From the NCBI GenBank assembly GCA_020747065.1, contig JAGMVK010000004.1, positions 1,426,001 through 1,490,000 of the forward strand: a stretch of DNA of 64,000 bases, in the 5' to 3' direction. The stretch's first letter is position 1. Each line of letters opens with the position of its first letter. The notes under the pieces were generated by a model. It was not told the DNA's origin and ran no database searches. It was given only the letters and a program-made list of their open reading frames with translations. Source of the DNA: Cadophora sp. MPI-SDFR-AT-0126 (lineage: Eukaryota; Ascomycota; Leotiomycetes; Helotiales; Ploettnerulaceae). The position numbers were made by a program, and so were the translations under genes. Shown in pieces: positions 13,120 to 24,604 of this stretch.

Positions 13120-14186
13120 TCAAGGTAACGTCCTCATCACCGCTTCAAAGACAACAAGTGCACAAGCATTTGCAGGAAATGCTCTGAGAAAGCACGGAAG
13201 AAAACCCCTCCAGTAACCCTTCCAGCCAGCCTCCTTATAGACCGATGCTGCCGCCTGCCTCCAGTTCTTGTATTTCCTAACGCCATCTTTCAGGGTCCCT
13301 CCCAGAGGATCGGTCATAATCCTTTGTTTCACCACATCACTTGGGTAGCTGCATACCCAAAACACCTGGGCGCTCAAACCACCCGCCCAGAAGTTGATCG
13401 CTGGTGTACTTAGTGTAGTACGTTGACGGAGCTGTAAAGTAAAGATCTCGTACGTTGACCACCAGAAGAAGAAAAAAGAGCGGAATATGAGTGTAGCGGT
13501 GAGACCATGGTAGAGACCTGGGATGCCGTGCGAGCGGACAATTTTTTGCATACAGTCAATGGGGCCTTGGTAAAAGCGCGAGGCTTTGATTGGAGAATAT
13601 TGGACCTGGAGGCGCGCTTTGAGATGTTCGACAGGTGCGGCGACGAAGGAGACGGTGATGCCCGCAAGGATACCAGCGAGACCGTGCCCAACGACCGGAA
13701 GTTTACTTTCGGGACTTTGAATGAGGTCGAGATTCCGAGAATTGAATGGCGAAGAACGCGTTGGGGAAAAGAGGGTACGGTGAAGGAAATTGCGGTACAC
13801 AGCGAGGGAGCCAAGCATCACACTGTCCATCATCATCCACCCCGCGAGTGGCGGAGTTGCACCTTTGTAGAGACCTCTGACACCTTCCTTTCGAATGGTC
13901 TGCACTACACAATCGAGAGGAGTACGGAAGGTTGTCGATGTTGAGGTTTGCATTCGGACTTTAATGGTGTCGAATGGATGGCCAACTAGATGAATTGATC
14001 AGGGAAGGTCAGGATCAAACATCTGGAAGGTGCAAGGTTGAAATGAGTTATACCTGTGAGTTTTGCTGCACCTGAGAATATACCTGCGATGAATCCTCTG
14101 TATTTCCTTTGTTGCAAAGGCGACGATTTGGACATTACCACAGGCTCTGCCAACTCCGCGCCGAAAAGTGGTGGTTTTATATCCAT
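13120..14186 (-). CDS. Mitochondrial carrier (SLC25, carnitine/ornithine type)
   Basis: Six-helix inner-membrane carrier. Exons are 14186-14054 and 13985-13120, joined as KLT/VGHPFDTIKVR. All three Px[D/E]xx[K/R] signatures are present: HPFDTIKVR, APVEHLKAR and YPSDVVKQR. Glycine helices such as RGFIAGIFSGAAK and LPVVGHGLAGILAG also fit. The pattern is closest to the carnitine/ornithine/arginine group, but the substrate cannot be read from this. The ATG at 14186 gives a normal N-terminus. An upstream exon (14426-14352, MPYEQTYNDCKERWKGITEI) followed by a GTAAGT intron splices in frame to extra codons reading through to MDIKPP, so the protein may start about 60 residues earlier. That extension adds a hydrophobic segment unusual for the family. 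Confidence 0.85.
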
Positions 14187-14351
14187 TTTTCGAGGTGTAG
14201 GACCGGAAGAGAAGATGAGTGCAAATAATGCCCAAGAAATAATCAAAATAAGAGAAGATGATGGAACTCGAATTGATATCCAGCCCCTCCTTTGAAAGAA
14301 TTGCTAGAGCGAGGGGAGCAGACTCCGCATTCCAAGATCAGAACTCACTTA

Positions 14352-14426
14352 CCGAATCCTGTCCAGGGATTTCTGTAATGCCCTTCCATCTTTCCTTGCA
14401 ATCGTTATAGGTCTGCTCGTACGGCA
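14352..14426 (-). CDS. Possible upstream first exon of the carrier gene
   Basis: ATG at 14426 opens 25 codons that end exactly at a consensus GTAAGT donor. A CTCTAG acceptor about 50 nt further on restores a frame that runs without stop into the carrier start region. The strong splice signals suggest a transcribed exon. It could equally be the 5' part of a small separate gene or a 5' leader, and no family was recognised. Confidence 0.35.
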
Positions 14427-15214
14427 TAATGTGCCGTCCTGGAAATGTATTTACCAACTCGGCACGGACCTGCAATAATGAGTGTGATAGCCCTTCAGAT
14501 TGTCACATGTCGCTACCCCGCGCCTCCACTTCCCCACCTTTGAGGTTTGCTGTCAGCCTGGAACAGCCCTCGTTATCCGGAGGAGACACTGGCTCCCCGG
14601 CTAGGAGCTTTGGCACGCGCAATGTAAGATTGAAAGAGTCTAGCTCCACATGATGGCTCTGGCGCAGCCGGAGCATAGGACGAGCTCCTTGCATGTTGTT
14701 CCTTGATGTAAGTAGTCTTATTTTCACGCTTCTATGCGCTGAGCGACGAGGACTTGGTGGCGGTGGTCGATACTGCTTACGCGCGGTTGACGGACGAGTG
14801 TTCGTGTGGAAAGGAGATAAGCGATTACACAATGATGTTGTCCAGATACCAGGAATCTGGTGAACCATGCCAGCTGAGCATTCTAATGCTTGGCATTGTG
14901 ATAGTTCGTGTTAGATAGCTTGCTTCTGTGGGGTGTTATTCGAAATCCGAGTTCGGTCTGGCACAAGACCAGGCACTCCTGGCTTCTTAGGTGGAGAGTA
15001 GCATTACGCATATGAAGGTTCAAGAAGATTTCAACAACAGATAGAAAAATAGTTCTGCAAATTTATAAATTCTTACTAATTGTTGATTCCCCAATGCATA
15101 CATGAATGAATCTCGCCGAGTTACATGGTCACCCAGCTGAGGATGTGAACAGCGCTTCGAGGCAATGCTATCATCCCACATCCTCACCAGATCCATACCC
15201 CACGTCACCAGCGC
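14427..15214. other. Intergenic region, nothing recognised
   Basis: Open frames on both strands (for example 14503-14868 minus) look like chance frames in GC-richer sequence. Promoter of the carrier and the 3' side of the sugar transporter gene are expected here. Confidence 0.5.
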
Positions 15215-16768
15215 CTACTTCTTGTCTTCATGTATGTCCTCGACATGAGTAATGCCCATATCTGCCACCTTTTCCTCCACGGAGCGTCCTTGTATGGTGC
15301 CCGTACATTCGAAAGAGCTGAAGCCACGAGTCTTCACCTTTTTCATGAACATCTCATCAAGCTCTTCCAAACTTCGGTTGTAGTACTCGGGCAAGTAGAA
15401 GAAAATAAATAAGAAAATACACACGCCAAAGCCACCATACATGAATCCGATCTTTGCACCGAGGTTTGCGGCTGTTGGATTGATGAGGTATGGCAGGATA
15501 GCCGTCCAGAAGATTGCCTCGCCCCAGGCAGTGAAGACGGCAACTGATTGAGTTTGGGAGCGAAGGCGAGTAGAAGCCGATTCAGAGATAAGGATTGAAG
15601 CCAAGGAGACGAGAGAGATGGTGAAGAAGAAATTGTAGAGGATCATGAAGGCGACCAGGATTTTGGATGCGACTTTGCTGTTGGGAATCGCGGTACCAAC
15701 AGAGGAGAAAATGAAGAGGCAGATGACGAATGTACCGGTACAAGGGAGGATGATCTTGCGTCGAGGGACATAATGTACGAGAAAAATGGCGATAATGGTA
15801 CCGATGAAGGTGGAGAGATTGAGGATAACGCTGATGAGGAAGGGGTCGGAGACGCCAGCGACCGAGAAGAAATACGTGCCATAGCTGAAGAGGAAGTCTC
15901 TGCCGCCAAAATTCTGGCAAGTCATAAGACCCATAGCAATGATTGTGCGGCGACGGTCGGTTCCGCGGAAGCAATCAATGTAAGTCGTGCTGCGTTGGTT
16001 TTGTCGCTCGAATTCCACAAATGCTATAATCTCCTTCATCTCCTTCTCGCGAATGGCGTCGGCAGCGGGTGTACTACCGTGGAGTGTACGATAGGCAGCA
16101 TATGCCTCTTCGATTCGACCACGGGAGACAAGGAATCGAGGACTGTCAGGGACCATGTATACTCCGCTGAGGAAGAGGAGAGGGCAGATCAGTTGAGTCA
16201 GGAGAGGAATGCGATAACACCATGGATCAAGAATGTTATGGGTGCCTTGATTGACGCAAGTTCCAATAAATCCGCCCAGAGCGTACACAACAAGGTAAGA
16301 TCCAAGCAGCACTGGACGAAGTTTCCTTGGGCTGACTTCGGACTGGTAGACGAGCACGAAGTTGGTTGCCATGCCTATAGCCATCCCAACAATAATGCGT
16401 CCAGGAACCAGGCCACCAAGGGATCGAGAACCCGCCTGAATGGAAGAACCGATGATGGAGACCACAGCAAGACACATGCAGCCAGTTCTCTGGCCATAAC
16501 GAGCTCCGAATGGACCCGCGATGATGGATCCAATGGCCGCACCGACGCTAATCATGCAAGTGATGAGAAGCTGGGTATTCGTCCGAATACCCCATATCTT
16601 TGTAGTTTGATCAAAGTAGCCAAAGTCGTGAAGGAATCCCTCCATAGCAGTAAAACCTGCGGTGGTGGTGGCATCGAGACCCTGCAAGAAGGCGAGAAGA
16701 GAGCCGAAAGTTGAAGCGTAGATTGCGACCGTGTCGTCACCAAAGAGTGTGGTAATAGATTTCCCCAT
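15215..16768 (-). CDS. MFS sugar transporter
   Basis: Intronless gene for a twelve-helix major-facilitator permease of the sugar porter family, about 517 residues from the preferred start MGKSITTLFG at 16768 (the frame stays open to 16837). Diagnostic motifs are GPFGARYGQRTG between helices 2 and 3, VPGRIIVGMAIGM, YQSEVSPRKLR (PESPR-type loop), PDSPRFLVSRGR and the C-terminal YLPEYYNRSLEELDEMF (PET-like). It probably imports hexose, disaccharide or a related polyol at the plasma membrane. The Sugar_tr call is safe; the substrate is not known. Confidence 0.9.
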   Translation of the reverse strand: MGKSITTLFGDDTVAIYASTFGSLLAFLQGLDATTTAGFTAMEGFLHDFGYFDQTTKIWGIRTNTQLLITCMISVGAAIGSIIAGPFGARYGQRTGCMCLAVVSIIGSSIQAGSRSLGGLVPGRIIVGMAIGMATNFVLVYQSEVSPRKLRPVLLGSYLVVYALGGFIGTCVNQGTHNILDPWCYRIPLLTQLICPLLFLSGVYMVPDSPRFLVSRGRIEEAYAAYRTLHGSTPAADAIREKEMKEIIAFVEFERQNQRSTTYIDCFRGTDRRRTIIAMGLMTCQNFGGRDFLFSYGTYFFSVAGVSDPFLISVILNLSTFIGTIIAIFLVHYVPRRKIILPCTGTFVICLFIFSSVGTAIPNSKVASKILVAFMILYNFFFTISLVSLASILISESASTRLRSQTQSVAVFTAWGEAIFWTAILPYLINPTAANLGAKIGFMYGGFGVCIFLFIFFYLPEYYNRSLEELDEMFMKKVKTRGFSSFECTGTIQGRSVEEKVADMGITHVEDIHEDKK

Positions 16769-16893
16769 GATGACTGTGAGCAAAGAGATTTGTGACAAAT
16801 TTGATTTCGTTTGTCGTTGCTTGAAAAGAAATATCAAATGTAGTCGGGAGGAATAGATCTTTACATACCTATAAATAACAATGGTCGGTATTA

Positions 16894-16924
16894 TCCGTTA
16901 CGCTGCTGCCAGGGTTGACTTGCC
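16894..16924 (+). repeat. Left terminal inverted repeat of the transposon
   Basis: It starts TCCGTTACGCTGCTGCC and matches the reverse complement of 18921-18951 at all 31 positions. A small hairpin (CCGGAC-CCCA-GTCCGG) lies just inside it. Confidence 0.95.
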
Positions 16925-18920
16925 CGGACCCCAGTCCGGGGCCGGAATAACTATTGTTCCGAAGGAACACTAAAACCTAGGGCATTGTTGATATGTAAAT
17001 AATCCCTTAAATTGTACTAAAAATCGACGATTTTACTATTACTATAATGCCAGAGAATACGGTACCTAATCCTATAGATCTAGGGACCCGGTGCCCAGAT
17101 ACTTTATTACTTTAATAGTACAAGGATAAGTTTTTCCCTATATAATTAATAGATTACCCTTCTGAGATCCGGATTCTAGAGGGGATCGATCTAGATAACC
17201 CTCTATTCCTTTTTACTATATATTATACGCTAGAAATCATAAATTAGATAGCTTAGATAACGAATAATCATATCTGGGACGCTTAAGACTATTCTTAGCT
17301 ATATACGCGATTACTCCTTTAGTACCTTACGTGCCCTAGTGAATTATATATCTACTTTACTATACGAATTTATATAACATATAACGTATAAAACGAGCTT
17401 TAAGACTATTAGTTAAATAAAGAATTTCTAGCTTATTATAATATAGTTTACTTTATATTAAGAGATAGGTTTTAAGAGCTTTATATATATATAAGATTAG
17501 TAGGAAATAAGGCTTTTAGCCTATACTAATGAGTTAGTTATATACTCTATAATATTAAGCACGAATTTTACTAACGTCTTCTTAGGTAGAGAAATTATCT
17601 ATATATATTTAAAATATGAATCTATTTATCTATATTCCTAAACGAGATATAGCTATAGATAAGTATATTATATAATATTAAGGCTATACTAAGGAAGCTA
17701 TAACTATACTAAATAAGCTAATATCTACTAGTTTTAAGGTATAAGCTCTTACTTACTATAGGTTTATTATTTACTAGAATTAGTATGTACTTAGGGCTAG
17801 AAAGAGACTTATAGATACGCCTACTCTAGTAGTACTTAAAGGTACTAAAAAAGCTAGGAACAACGAAAATAAGACGTAAGCTATAGTCCTTAAACTACTC
17901 TAAAGGCTCCTATAACCTCTAACTAACTATAGCTATTATTACTTCCTTAATAATTTCTTTATTTTAACTAGATTTGTTAAATATATAAGAATTCTTAGAT
18001 TTAGTATTACTAGTATGTACTATACTAACATAAGTATTATTAAAGATCTATTAGAGTTAAAGAAATTAGATAAGAATAATATTATTCCTTAAGGAATACT
18101 ATATACCTTTTCTATAATTAATAGGAGTATACTATAAATTAAGTAGAAGGATTAAGCTTTCGTTCTCTTTATAATATTAGTCTTATTTATAGAAAGTATA
18201 GTCGAGCGTATAAGAAAACGACCTAAGGAAATAAGCTCTAAAGCTAAAACCTTAAGAGTAGTCTTTAGAGAAGACGAATCTATTAAAAGGCTAGTAATTC
18301 CAGTAGTCGCTAATAGCTATAACTTTAATATAAGAGCTATAGATAAAGGAGATCACTTGATTTTGGAATATAATAACTTAAGGAAGGTATAGCGTAGTAG
18401 CTACTAAGCTATTAAGCACTAGCTCTTTAAAATAATCCTAGTAAACTATTATTTACTTACTAAGCGAGCTGAAGTAGAGGAACTACGTAAATTAAGCTTT
18501 AGAAGCTAATAAGAGTTCAAAAGGATTCTAGTTACGAGTCTCTTAAATAAGACTTAAGAAGCTCTATATCGCTTTCCTAAAAAGAGAGTCTTTATAGTAA
18601 GCTAGATAGCTAACCTAAGGCCGCCAGGCCTCTATATAAGAGTAAAGATAGTAAAGAAGGGGTAGTATATTACGTGTAAAGGAGGGAAGTTTAGTAATTA
18701 ACTAATAAAAAGAGTTACACTAAGTAAAATATCTGCAAATCAGGGTCGAAGTTTTACTAAGAAATAAACTATATTTAGCTACAAATAGTGCAATATTTAT
18801 TTATATAAAAATAGGCTCTGTTTTAATCGATTTTATAGAGAATAAGTAGAATTTAATATATCTAGCGGGAAATACAGCTCTCTAATTAATCAGAATTAGC
18901 CGAGGCTCCCTGTAAGCCTT

Positions 18921-18951
18921 GGCAAGTCAACCCTGGCAGCAGCGTAACGGA
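18921..18951 (-). repeat. Right terminal inverted repeat of the transposon
   Basis: Perfect inverted copy of the left end, followed by the flanking TA. Confidence 0.95.
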
Positions 18952-18953
18952 TA

Positions 18954-19904
18954 TATGGATAATATCGTGAAACGTGAAGCGATATGCGGGGAAGAGGGAC
19001 ATAATCTGGGGAACCTGGCTTGCTGGCGTCGCGGGGAGCGGGCAATAACATTGATTGCATTACTTTGAGGCAAACAAAGCCGCTAGTAAACCGCTAGAAT
19101 CTACACATATCGAGCCAGCTGATCCGAGGATGAAAATGTAAGGTTCTTCCGGGGAGACTTGTAGCTCTCCGGACGCACTACAAGATAGCGTTTGTGCCAA
19201 GCGAGGGAGACCCCCTCGCTTAGCGCTAACTCTAATTAGCTTGCCCTGTCTCCAGCCAGAAAGTTGGAGATTCAAGACCATGGCCAGGAGAACCATTGTA
19301 GCGATCCAGTCTCACCCAGTTCCAGTGTTTTGGGTCCAGAGCAAGAACTCTGGCCTCGAACGGTGAGATATCGCTCGACTGGGATGCCTCATCACCGAAC
19401 AAGGATTGTGCGCTTCGCATCGCTTGCAGGTATCCATGAGATAAACAAGTCGACGATGGTGGATCTTGTAACTCAAACAGAAGACACTGCACAGCATGTT
19501 CCAGTGTGACATATCTATATAGAATAGAAAGCGGCTCGAAGATGCAAGTTTCAGGATTGAGAAGTGGCAGTAGGAACTTGTTGGTTTGGAAAATTTTTAA
19601 GAAAGAGTCCCAGGATAGTTGAAGAAAGGTTATGTTGGAGTATCTTCAAAGGCATATTTGCACTGAACTGACCTCTATGTAATTGTGTTATATAGCAATA
19701 TCGAATTGCTACTTAATCTCAAGATATGCTGCCCGTGAAAGGATGAAATATGACTTGGTGTTCTGAGAAGGTTGAGGAATGCAGGTTCTTTGTTGATTTC
19801 GCTTGACTTTTTTTTCTTTCCCTTTTGTTATTGTGATGATAGAAAAAGCAGAATACTATCATCACTTTTTCGAATATTTATTGCCTCAAGCTGCATTTTC
19901 GCTA
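18954..19904 (-). other. Spacer with an unassigned coding-like minus-strand fragment
   Basis: A minus-strand frame at about 19550-19232 reads plausibly as protein (contains YVTLEHAVQCLLFELQDPP and ARVLALDPKHWNWVRLD) and then stops. I recognise no family. It could be the last exon or a remnant of a gene interrupted or eroded near the transposon. The rest of the spacer shows nothing. Confidence 0.3.
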
Positions 19905-21593
19905 TTAAGTCTCAAAACTAGAAGCGCTGTTCACATCTCCTCCAATGTACTTTGGCTTTCTTGGATACGCACAAATGGGCCGTTCAACCATCCCATCCAC
20001 TGATCTTGCTAGAAGATAGTCCGGGGCTTTTCCTTCCTCAGTCCACTCGATCAAGGCCGCAAACATCTCTTCCAACGTCGGAATCGGCGGATTCGCCATG
20101 CCGGCACACCCACGATATCGAATGCAATGACCCATTCCGGGAATGACAAATAGGCGGTGAAATCGAGCAGTTTCCTCCAACCCTCCTGTCATCTCGGCAG
20201 ATCTCTCGTAGTACGAGATTGCGCTCTGCGGTGCAACACCCGGATCAGCAAGACCAGTGTAGACCATGATTTTGCGGTTGAGTGACTGTGCTTTACGGAG
20301 GTTAGGGTCGTCTGCATCCATATTTTCGAAGTCTTGGTCGCGTTCCTGGCACTTCAGCATTGCCTGGGCAAATTCAGCGTGCGTGTAGTCTGTCCATCGA
20401 TTATGGCTTCTACCCAGAGGATGTTTCCATAGTGGGGAGGCGAGCGAAACGTCGTCGTTGGCGATGGCTAACATGCCTCCTCCAATATCGCGCGGAAACT
20501 TATCAAAGTCAATTCTTGTGCCGCGGATCTTACCCCACCAGAGCTGCCCAGCAGGCCGATTGATAGCTGTCCCATTGTCGGTGGCAGGAGGGGGTATGGT
20601 GCCATCGATGGTAGGGCCGTACCATATTTTATTTATGGCTGTTGCTTGGGCAAGGGAGAGGGCCCAGGGCTCGGTACAAGTGCCGCCATCGGAGATAGAT
20701 AGAACACTTGGGTCTTGTGTGGGATCGTAGCTACTGTTTTCCCAATCGGTAACGTAACCGTCATGCTGACCTGTAATAGTAGTGTCTCCAGCTGCGATTG
20801 CCTTGCGCGAAACGATCTCCAGCTGTCCTGGTTTGAATGGCTGTCCTTTCAGATCGTTGTGGATGACTACATGCGGGTGGATGAGAGATGGGAATAGGAG
20901 TGACTGGGTGATTGAAGGGCAGCCAATGAGGATGCCATCGAAATCCTCAGGATACTTTTGAGCCATATGGTATCCTTGTCGCCCACCAGTACTGCAACCA
21001 AAGAGATAGGAGTACTTTGCTGGTCGTGAGTACAGCGCTTTAGCGAGTTCCTTTGTTTTGATGCCGAGGAAACGCGTTGCTTGCCATGCAACGTTTTTCC
21101 AGCCTTCGCGGTTAATGGAACCATCTACATTCATGAGATAAGACATATCTTCGTAGGTAGATGCAACATGACCGCCATCTGTTGAGGACACTACAAAGCC
21201 TTTATCCGCGGCCAATTGGCCGTTAGACATGTCTGTTCCACAGGGAGGCGTTGAAAATGACTTCTTGTCGGTTATTCCCTTGTCACCCATCAGACCACCT
21301 TGAATCTGAACACGAATACGTTCATTCCAATTGCCGATATCAGGGAGCCAGATCTCCATGCCAACATCTGTACCAGCAGTAGTTGAGGGGAGTGCCGAAG
21401 CAGGGCCGTTCGTGCGGATAAAGAGCTTGACAACCGTAACTCCGTTATTAATTCTAGGGGTTGCGTCGTTGGCGAGGAAATGATTTGCACAGAGAGCATC
21501 GCCTGCGGCGAAGGCTTGGATGTGGAGAATGCGTATGGAAGGGTCACTGCCGAATGCTCGGGCAATGGCCTCCTCCACCTGCTCGACTCCCAT
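19905..21593 (-). CDS. Tannase/feruloyl esterase family protein
   Basis: Intronless gene, about 560 residues from MGVEQVEEAIARAF (ATG at 21593; an in-frame ATG lies at 21617). Family: tannase and feruloyl esterase B, alpha/beta hydrolases that split gallate or hydroxycinnamate esters in plant cell walls. The nucleophile motif GCSTGGRQGYHMAQKYPEDFDG is present, with the acid region YTGLADPGVAP and the histidine region VIPGMGHC. These fit the Ser-Asp-His triad and the adjacent CS-D-HC disulphide pair. Unlike most fungal relatives it shows no signal peptide at either start, so it may act inside the cell or lack a missed upstream exon. It is divergent from a Zn2Cys6 regulator 560 bp away. Confidence 0.88.
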   Translation of the reverse strand: MGVEQVEEAIARAFGSDPSIRILHIQAFAAGDALCANHFLANDATPRINNGVTVVKLFIRTNGPASALPSTTAGTDVGMEIWLPDIGNWNERIRVQIQGGLMGDKGITDKKSFSTPPCGTDMSNGQLAADKGFVVSSTDGGHVASTYEDMSYLMNVDGSINREGWKNVAWQATRFLGIKTKELAKALYSRPAKYSYLFGCSTGGRQGYHMAQKYPEDFDGILIGCPSITQSLLFPSLIHPHVVIHNDLKGQPFKPGQLEIVSRKAIAAGDTTITGQHDGYVTDWENSSYDPTQDPSVLSISDGGTCTEPWALSLAQATAINKIWYGPTIDGTIPPPATDNGTAINRPAGQLWWGKIRGTRIDFDKFPRDIGGGMLAIANDDVSLASPLWKHPLGRSHNRWTDYTHAEFAQAMLKCQERDQDFENMDADDPNLRKAQSLNRKIMVYTGLADPGVAPQSAISYYERSAEMTGGLEETARFHRLFVIPGMGHCIRYRGCAGMANPPIPTLEEMFAALIEWTEEGKAPDYLLARSVDGMVERPICAYPRKPKYIGGDVNSASSFET

Positions 21594-21617
21594 GCTGTTG
21601 CTAAATATGAAAATCAA

Positions 21618-22157
21618 GTCGTTAAATCAAGTTGAGGGGTTCTTGTTGCCTTGTCATTAGGGGAAGCACAGGTATTTACAGTGCTTTTTATGGACCCTCA
21701 CTCAAGAACGAGTGGTGCGGGGTACAGAAGCGCCACCTAGGTTTTGATGTACCACAAGGAACGCCAAACCTGGGCCCCGGTTCTGGGAAGGTTTGTAATA
21801 TCATTTTGCAGGGTCTTGTCGTTCAAAACTTTATCCCACGCTTGCTTTATTTGGTTTAGGTGTCGGCGCGAATATTGTGAGGACTAATTGCAGCACGTGC
21901 CTTTGTAGCTCTCCCCCGGAATCCCCGCACTCCCCCGCGTACATTACTTGTAACTGGTGGTTCATTTTAGTCCTTGTGCAGCATCTCCAAACATATCCTC
22001 TGGTCCAGTGCCGTGCATAATGGATGACAATGAAGATCGGTATGATAGAGTAGGTTACGGATTTCCACGTGCTTGCCTTGCTACGGTTGTTAATCCGCTC
22101 CCTTAGACGACGGAAGCTTTGCGCTTGCATGACAGTGTCCGAGGCCCAGCTCGCATC
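21618..22157. promoter_or_regulatory. Shared divergent promoter region
   Basis: 540 bp between the esterase start and the regulator start. CCCC runs and paired CGG/CCG triplets are scattered here, but no single operator can be assigned. Confidence 0.35.
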
Positions 22158-24434
22158 ATGGCGACACAAGTACTCAATTCATCCCTCGGAAGTAGAAAAG
22201 CTCCCTAATCATCGATGTAGGCATGTACAAGATGTCGTGAGAAGAAGACAAAATGTGATGAAGGTCAGCCATGCAGCTTGTGCGAGTCAATGGGAATTGA
22301 GTGCCACTACATCAAGAGAAAACCTACAAGGTAAGCAGTGCTTGAGCACCTCAGCAATGACAGTTTTGTCAATATTGTGTAGGAAAGAGATCACATTCTC
22401 CACGATCCTCAATGCGGTACGTCGGGTTGAGTCCAAGGTCGACGAGATCCGCACAGAAAGACGCCCAAGACCAAGCAAGTCATCAGATCCGTCATCCGAT
22501 CCAAATCACCGAGAAAGCCTCGATGCAGCTTCATTAGTGACAAGTTCTCAACATAGTGAGCATCTTTGGATCGGCGCCGGCATTGTACTGCTAACGGTGA
22601 AATAGCCTTTTCAAAGCTTGACCCTGATAGTACACCTATCTCGTTCAGCCAGCATGCAATGCTGAATTGGCCAGTGATTCGGGATCAGCTACCTTGGAGT
22701 ACTGCCACAATCAATTCATCGTTTGATCCAAAGTATGTTGTGGCTACAGAGTATGGTCGACCTACGTTACCTATGGAAAGGAATGGCGACCGATGGCTTT
22801 TCTCACTGCCGCTTTCACTGATAACGAGTCTTTCAACAGCATACTTTGACACATTCAATCCCAACACACCAGTCATGGAAAAGGATGTGTACTTCGGAGA
22901 AACAATCAACGTGATTATCCGTGAAGGTTTTGGTTACAATATCGAGAGTTGCTTGGTTCTTAATGTCTTAGCGCTTGGTTGCTTGGCTGTGGGAGCCCAT
23001 CAAGAGGGTAACTTCTCCATGCAAGGTGTTGGAAGTCTACACTCGGATGTCAATTGTGAAGAACCCTTTTCCCTTGCCCCAGATTGGTTACATCTGGCCG
23101 CTGAAGACCTACCGGGACTTCGCTTCTTCAATGAAAGTCGTAAACGATCCGGATTACTTCCTTGCAATGTCGATATTTCTTTCTGTCAATATTATCTCCT
23201 TTCTAGGTGAGTCTCTTCTTGTAGCTATGTGAACATAGCTGATTGATTTTGATAGCATGTACTACATGCAGATCATCCGCCCTACGGACGCCTGGTCGAT
23301 GGTCAATCGAGCATGCACCAACTGTCTAGCAATTGTCAAGAGGTATGTGTCGTTCACTGATGTTAATCACACTAAGATAATGCAGTGGACGGGTCATAAA
23401 ATACGACGAATGGGCCGGCGATATTTTCAGCCGTATTTATTGGAGTTGTCTCATGCTAGAAACGATCCTTACACAAGAACTCGACCTTCCTGACTCTGGT
23501 CTGCGCGAGGTAGAGCATATGATACCATTGCCCAAATTCATATCTTTCCAACCAACGAAAGAGTCGACGTTGACACCATCGAGGGCAACCGAGCACGAAA
23601 CCTTCTACCAATTTCACTTCCTGGCCCAGATTGCTCACAGAATTATACTAACTCGCGTGAAAACAACGTTGTTCTTCTACTGTAAGCCAACGTTGATGTG
23701 ATCTCTTTGATATGGGGACTTACACACTTGCAGCGGAGAAACGCAATTCCCCCTCTCCAGCCCTATTGCAAGAGCTCTACTTCCAGCACGACCAATGGCG
23801 TCTTTCCCTCCCACCGATCATCAGCTTTGAAGACAACGATGAAGTACCAGTACCTACTTCCCCAGCGCACGCTGTAGCAACAGGAATGCTGCACAGTCGG
23901 TGGAAAATTGCGAAGTTTCATATTGCGAGACCCTTCCTGTAAGCCTCGATGCCGGCGAGATGTCTTGATAAAATCTGACATTGTTGTGCTAGGTACAAAG
24001 CCCTACATAAGCCGCATCTGATGACGGAGATAGATCTTCAGACCTGTCATGATGGACTGTCAGCTGCAATGAACTGGCCTGCAGTTGTTGGTATCCGACG
24101 AGCCATGTTCAGCTGCCTGCCCTTGAAGTTTGCGTTTTGTAGCCAGTATGCTTCCCCTTCTTTCCCTCTCTTTTTTCATGAGAGTGTTAGTAGACACTAT
24201 GATGCTCGAACTCACATGTCATTTAGATTCTTTGGTCAGCTTCTTCTCTTCTGGGCGATCTCACGCTCGCCGGACAAAAATGTGCGCTTGACGCTTCCAT
24301 TGGGATATAAAGAGTGGTGTCGTACCATTATAGGCTTTCTGGAAGAATGCAAGACTTATAGTGTTGCTGTCAAGGCGGACATGGAGATCTTGGAAAAGTT
24401 GGGTGTTGTGGAGTTTGTTGGCGTGGGTAGCTAA
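22158..24434 (+). CDS. Zn2Cys6 fungal transcription factor
   Basis: Nuclear regulator with an N-terminal binuclear zinc cluster: ACTRCREKKTKC-DEGQPC-SLC-ESMGIEC, spacing Cx2Cx6Cx5Cx2Cx6C. The proposed first exon is tiny (22158-22169, MATQ). It is followed by a 51-nt intron with a CTAAT branch site, exon 2 at 22221-22330 and exon 3 at 22383-22555. Five or so further exons encode the middle homology region (PDWLHLAAEDLPG, CQYYLLSR, MYYMQIIRPTDAW, LPPIISFEDN) and end EKLGVVEFVGVGS. About 620 residues. The divergent placement with the tannase-family gene suggests it regulates that gene (inference). The first exon is the weakest part of the model. Confidence 0.8.
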
Positions 24435-24604
24435 ATTCATTTTATCCGTATGTCATGACTCTGCCGCCACATGAAGGTTCGCGATCCTCTGCCTTCTACA
24501 AAAGAGCCTGGACAACAGCCTGTGAGGTTGCGATGCAGGATTACAATGGACCCGGTGTCCAGCTCCTCTCAACACTACGACTTGGCTGCAGATCATTGAT
24601 ACAG

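Larger units (their letters stand above)
16894..18951. mobile_element. Tc1/mariner-pogo type DNA transposon, RIP-degraded
   Basis: A 2,058-bp element with perfect 31-bp terminal inverted repeats and a TA on each side (16892-16893 and 18952-18953), the target duplication of the Tc1/mariner superfamily. The interior from about 16,980 to 18,900 is extremely TA-rich and full of stops in all frames, while the ends remain GC-balanced. This is the pattern expected after repeat-induced point mutation. Plus-strand translation of 17431-17472 gives AYYNIVYFILRDRF, which fits a mutated pogo/Fot1 helix-turn-helix of the 'YNVPYSTLRDR' kind (inference). No intact transposase remains. Confidence 0.85.

Noticed and set aside
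14503..14868. 121-codon minus-strand frame
   Set aside because: No motif, poor composition and no start context; likely chance.
15773..16714. 313-codon plus-strand open frame
   Set aside because: Exactly antisense to the sugar transporter; acidic, low-complexity composition is the mirror of transporter codons.
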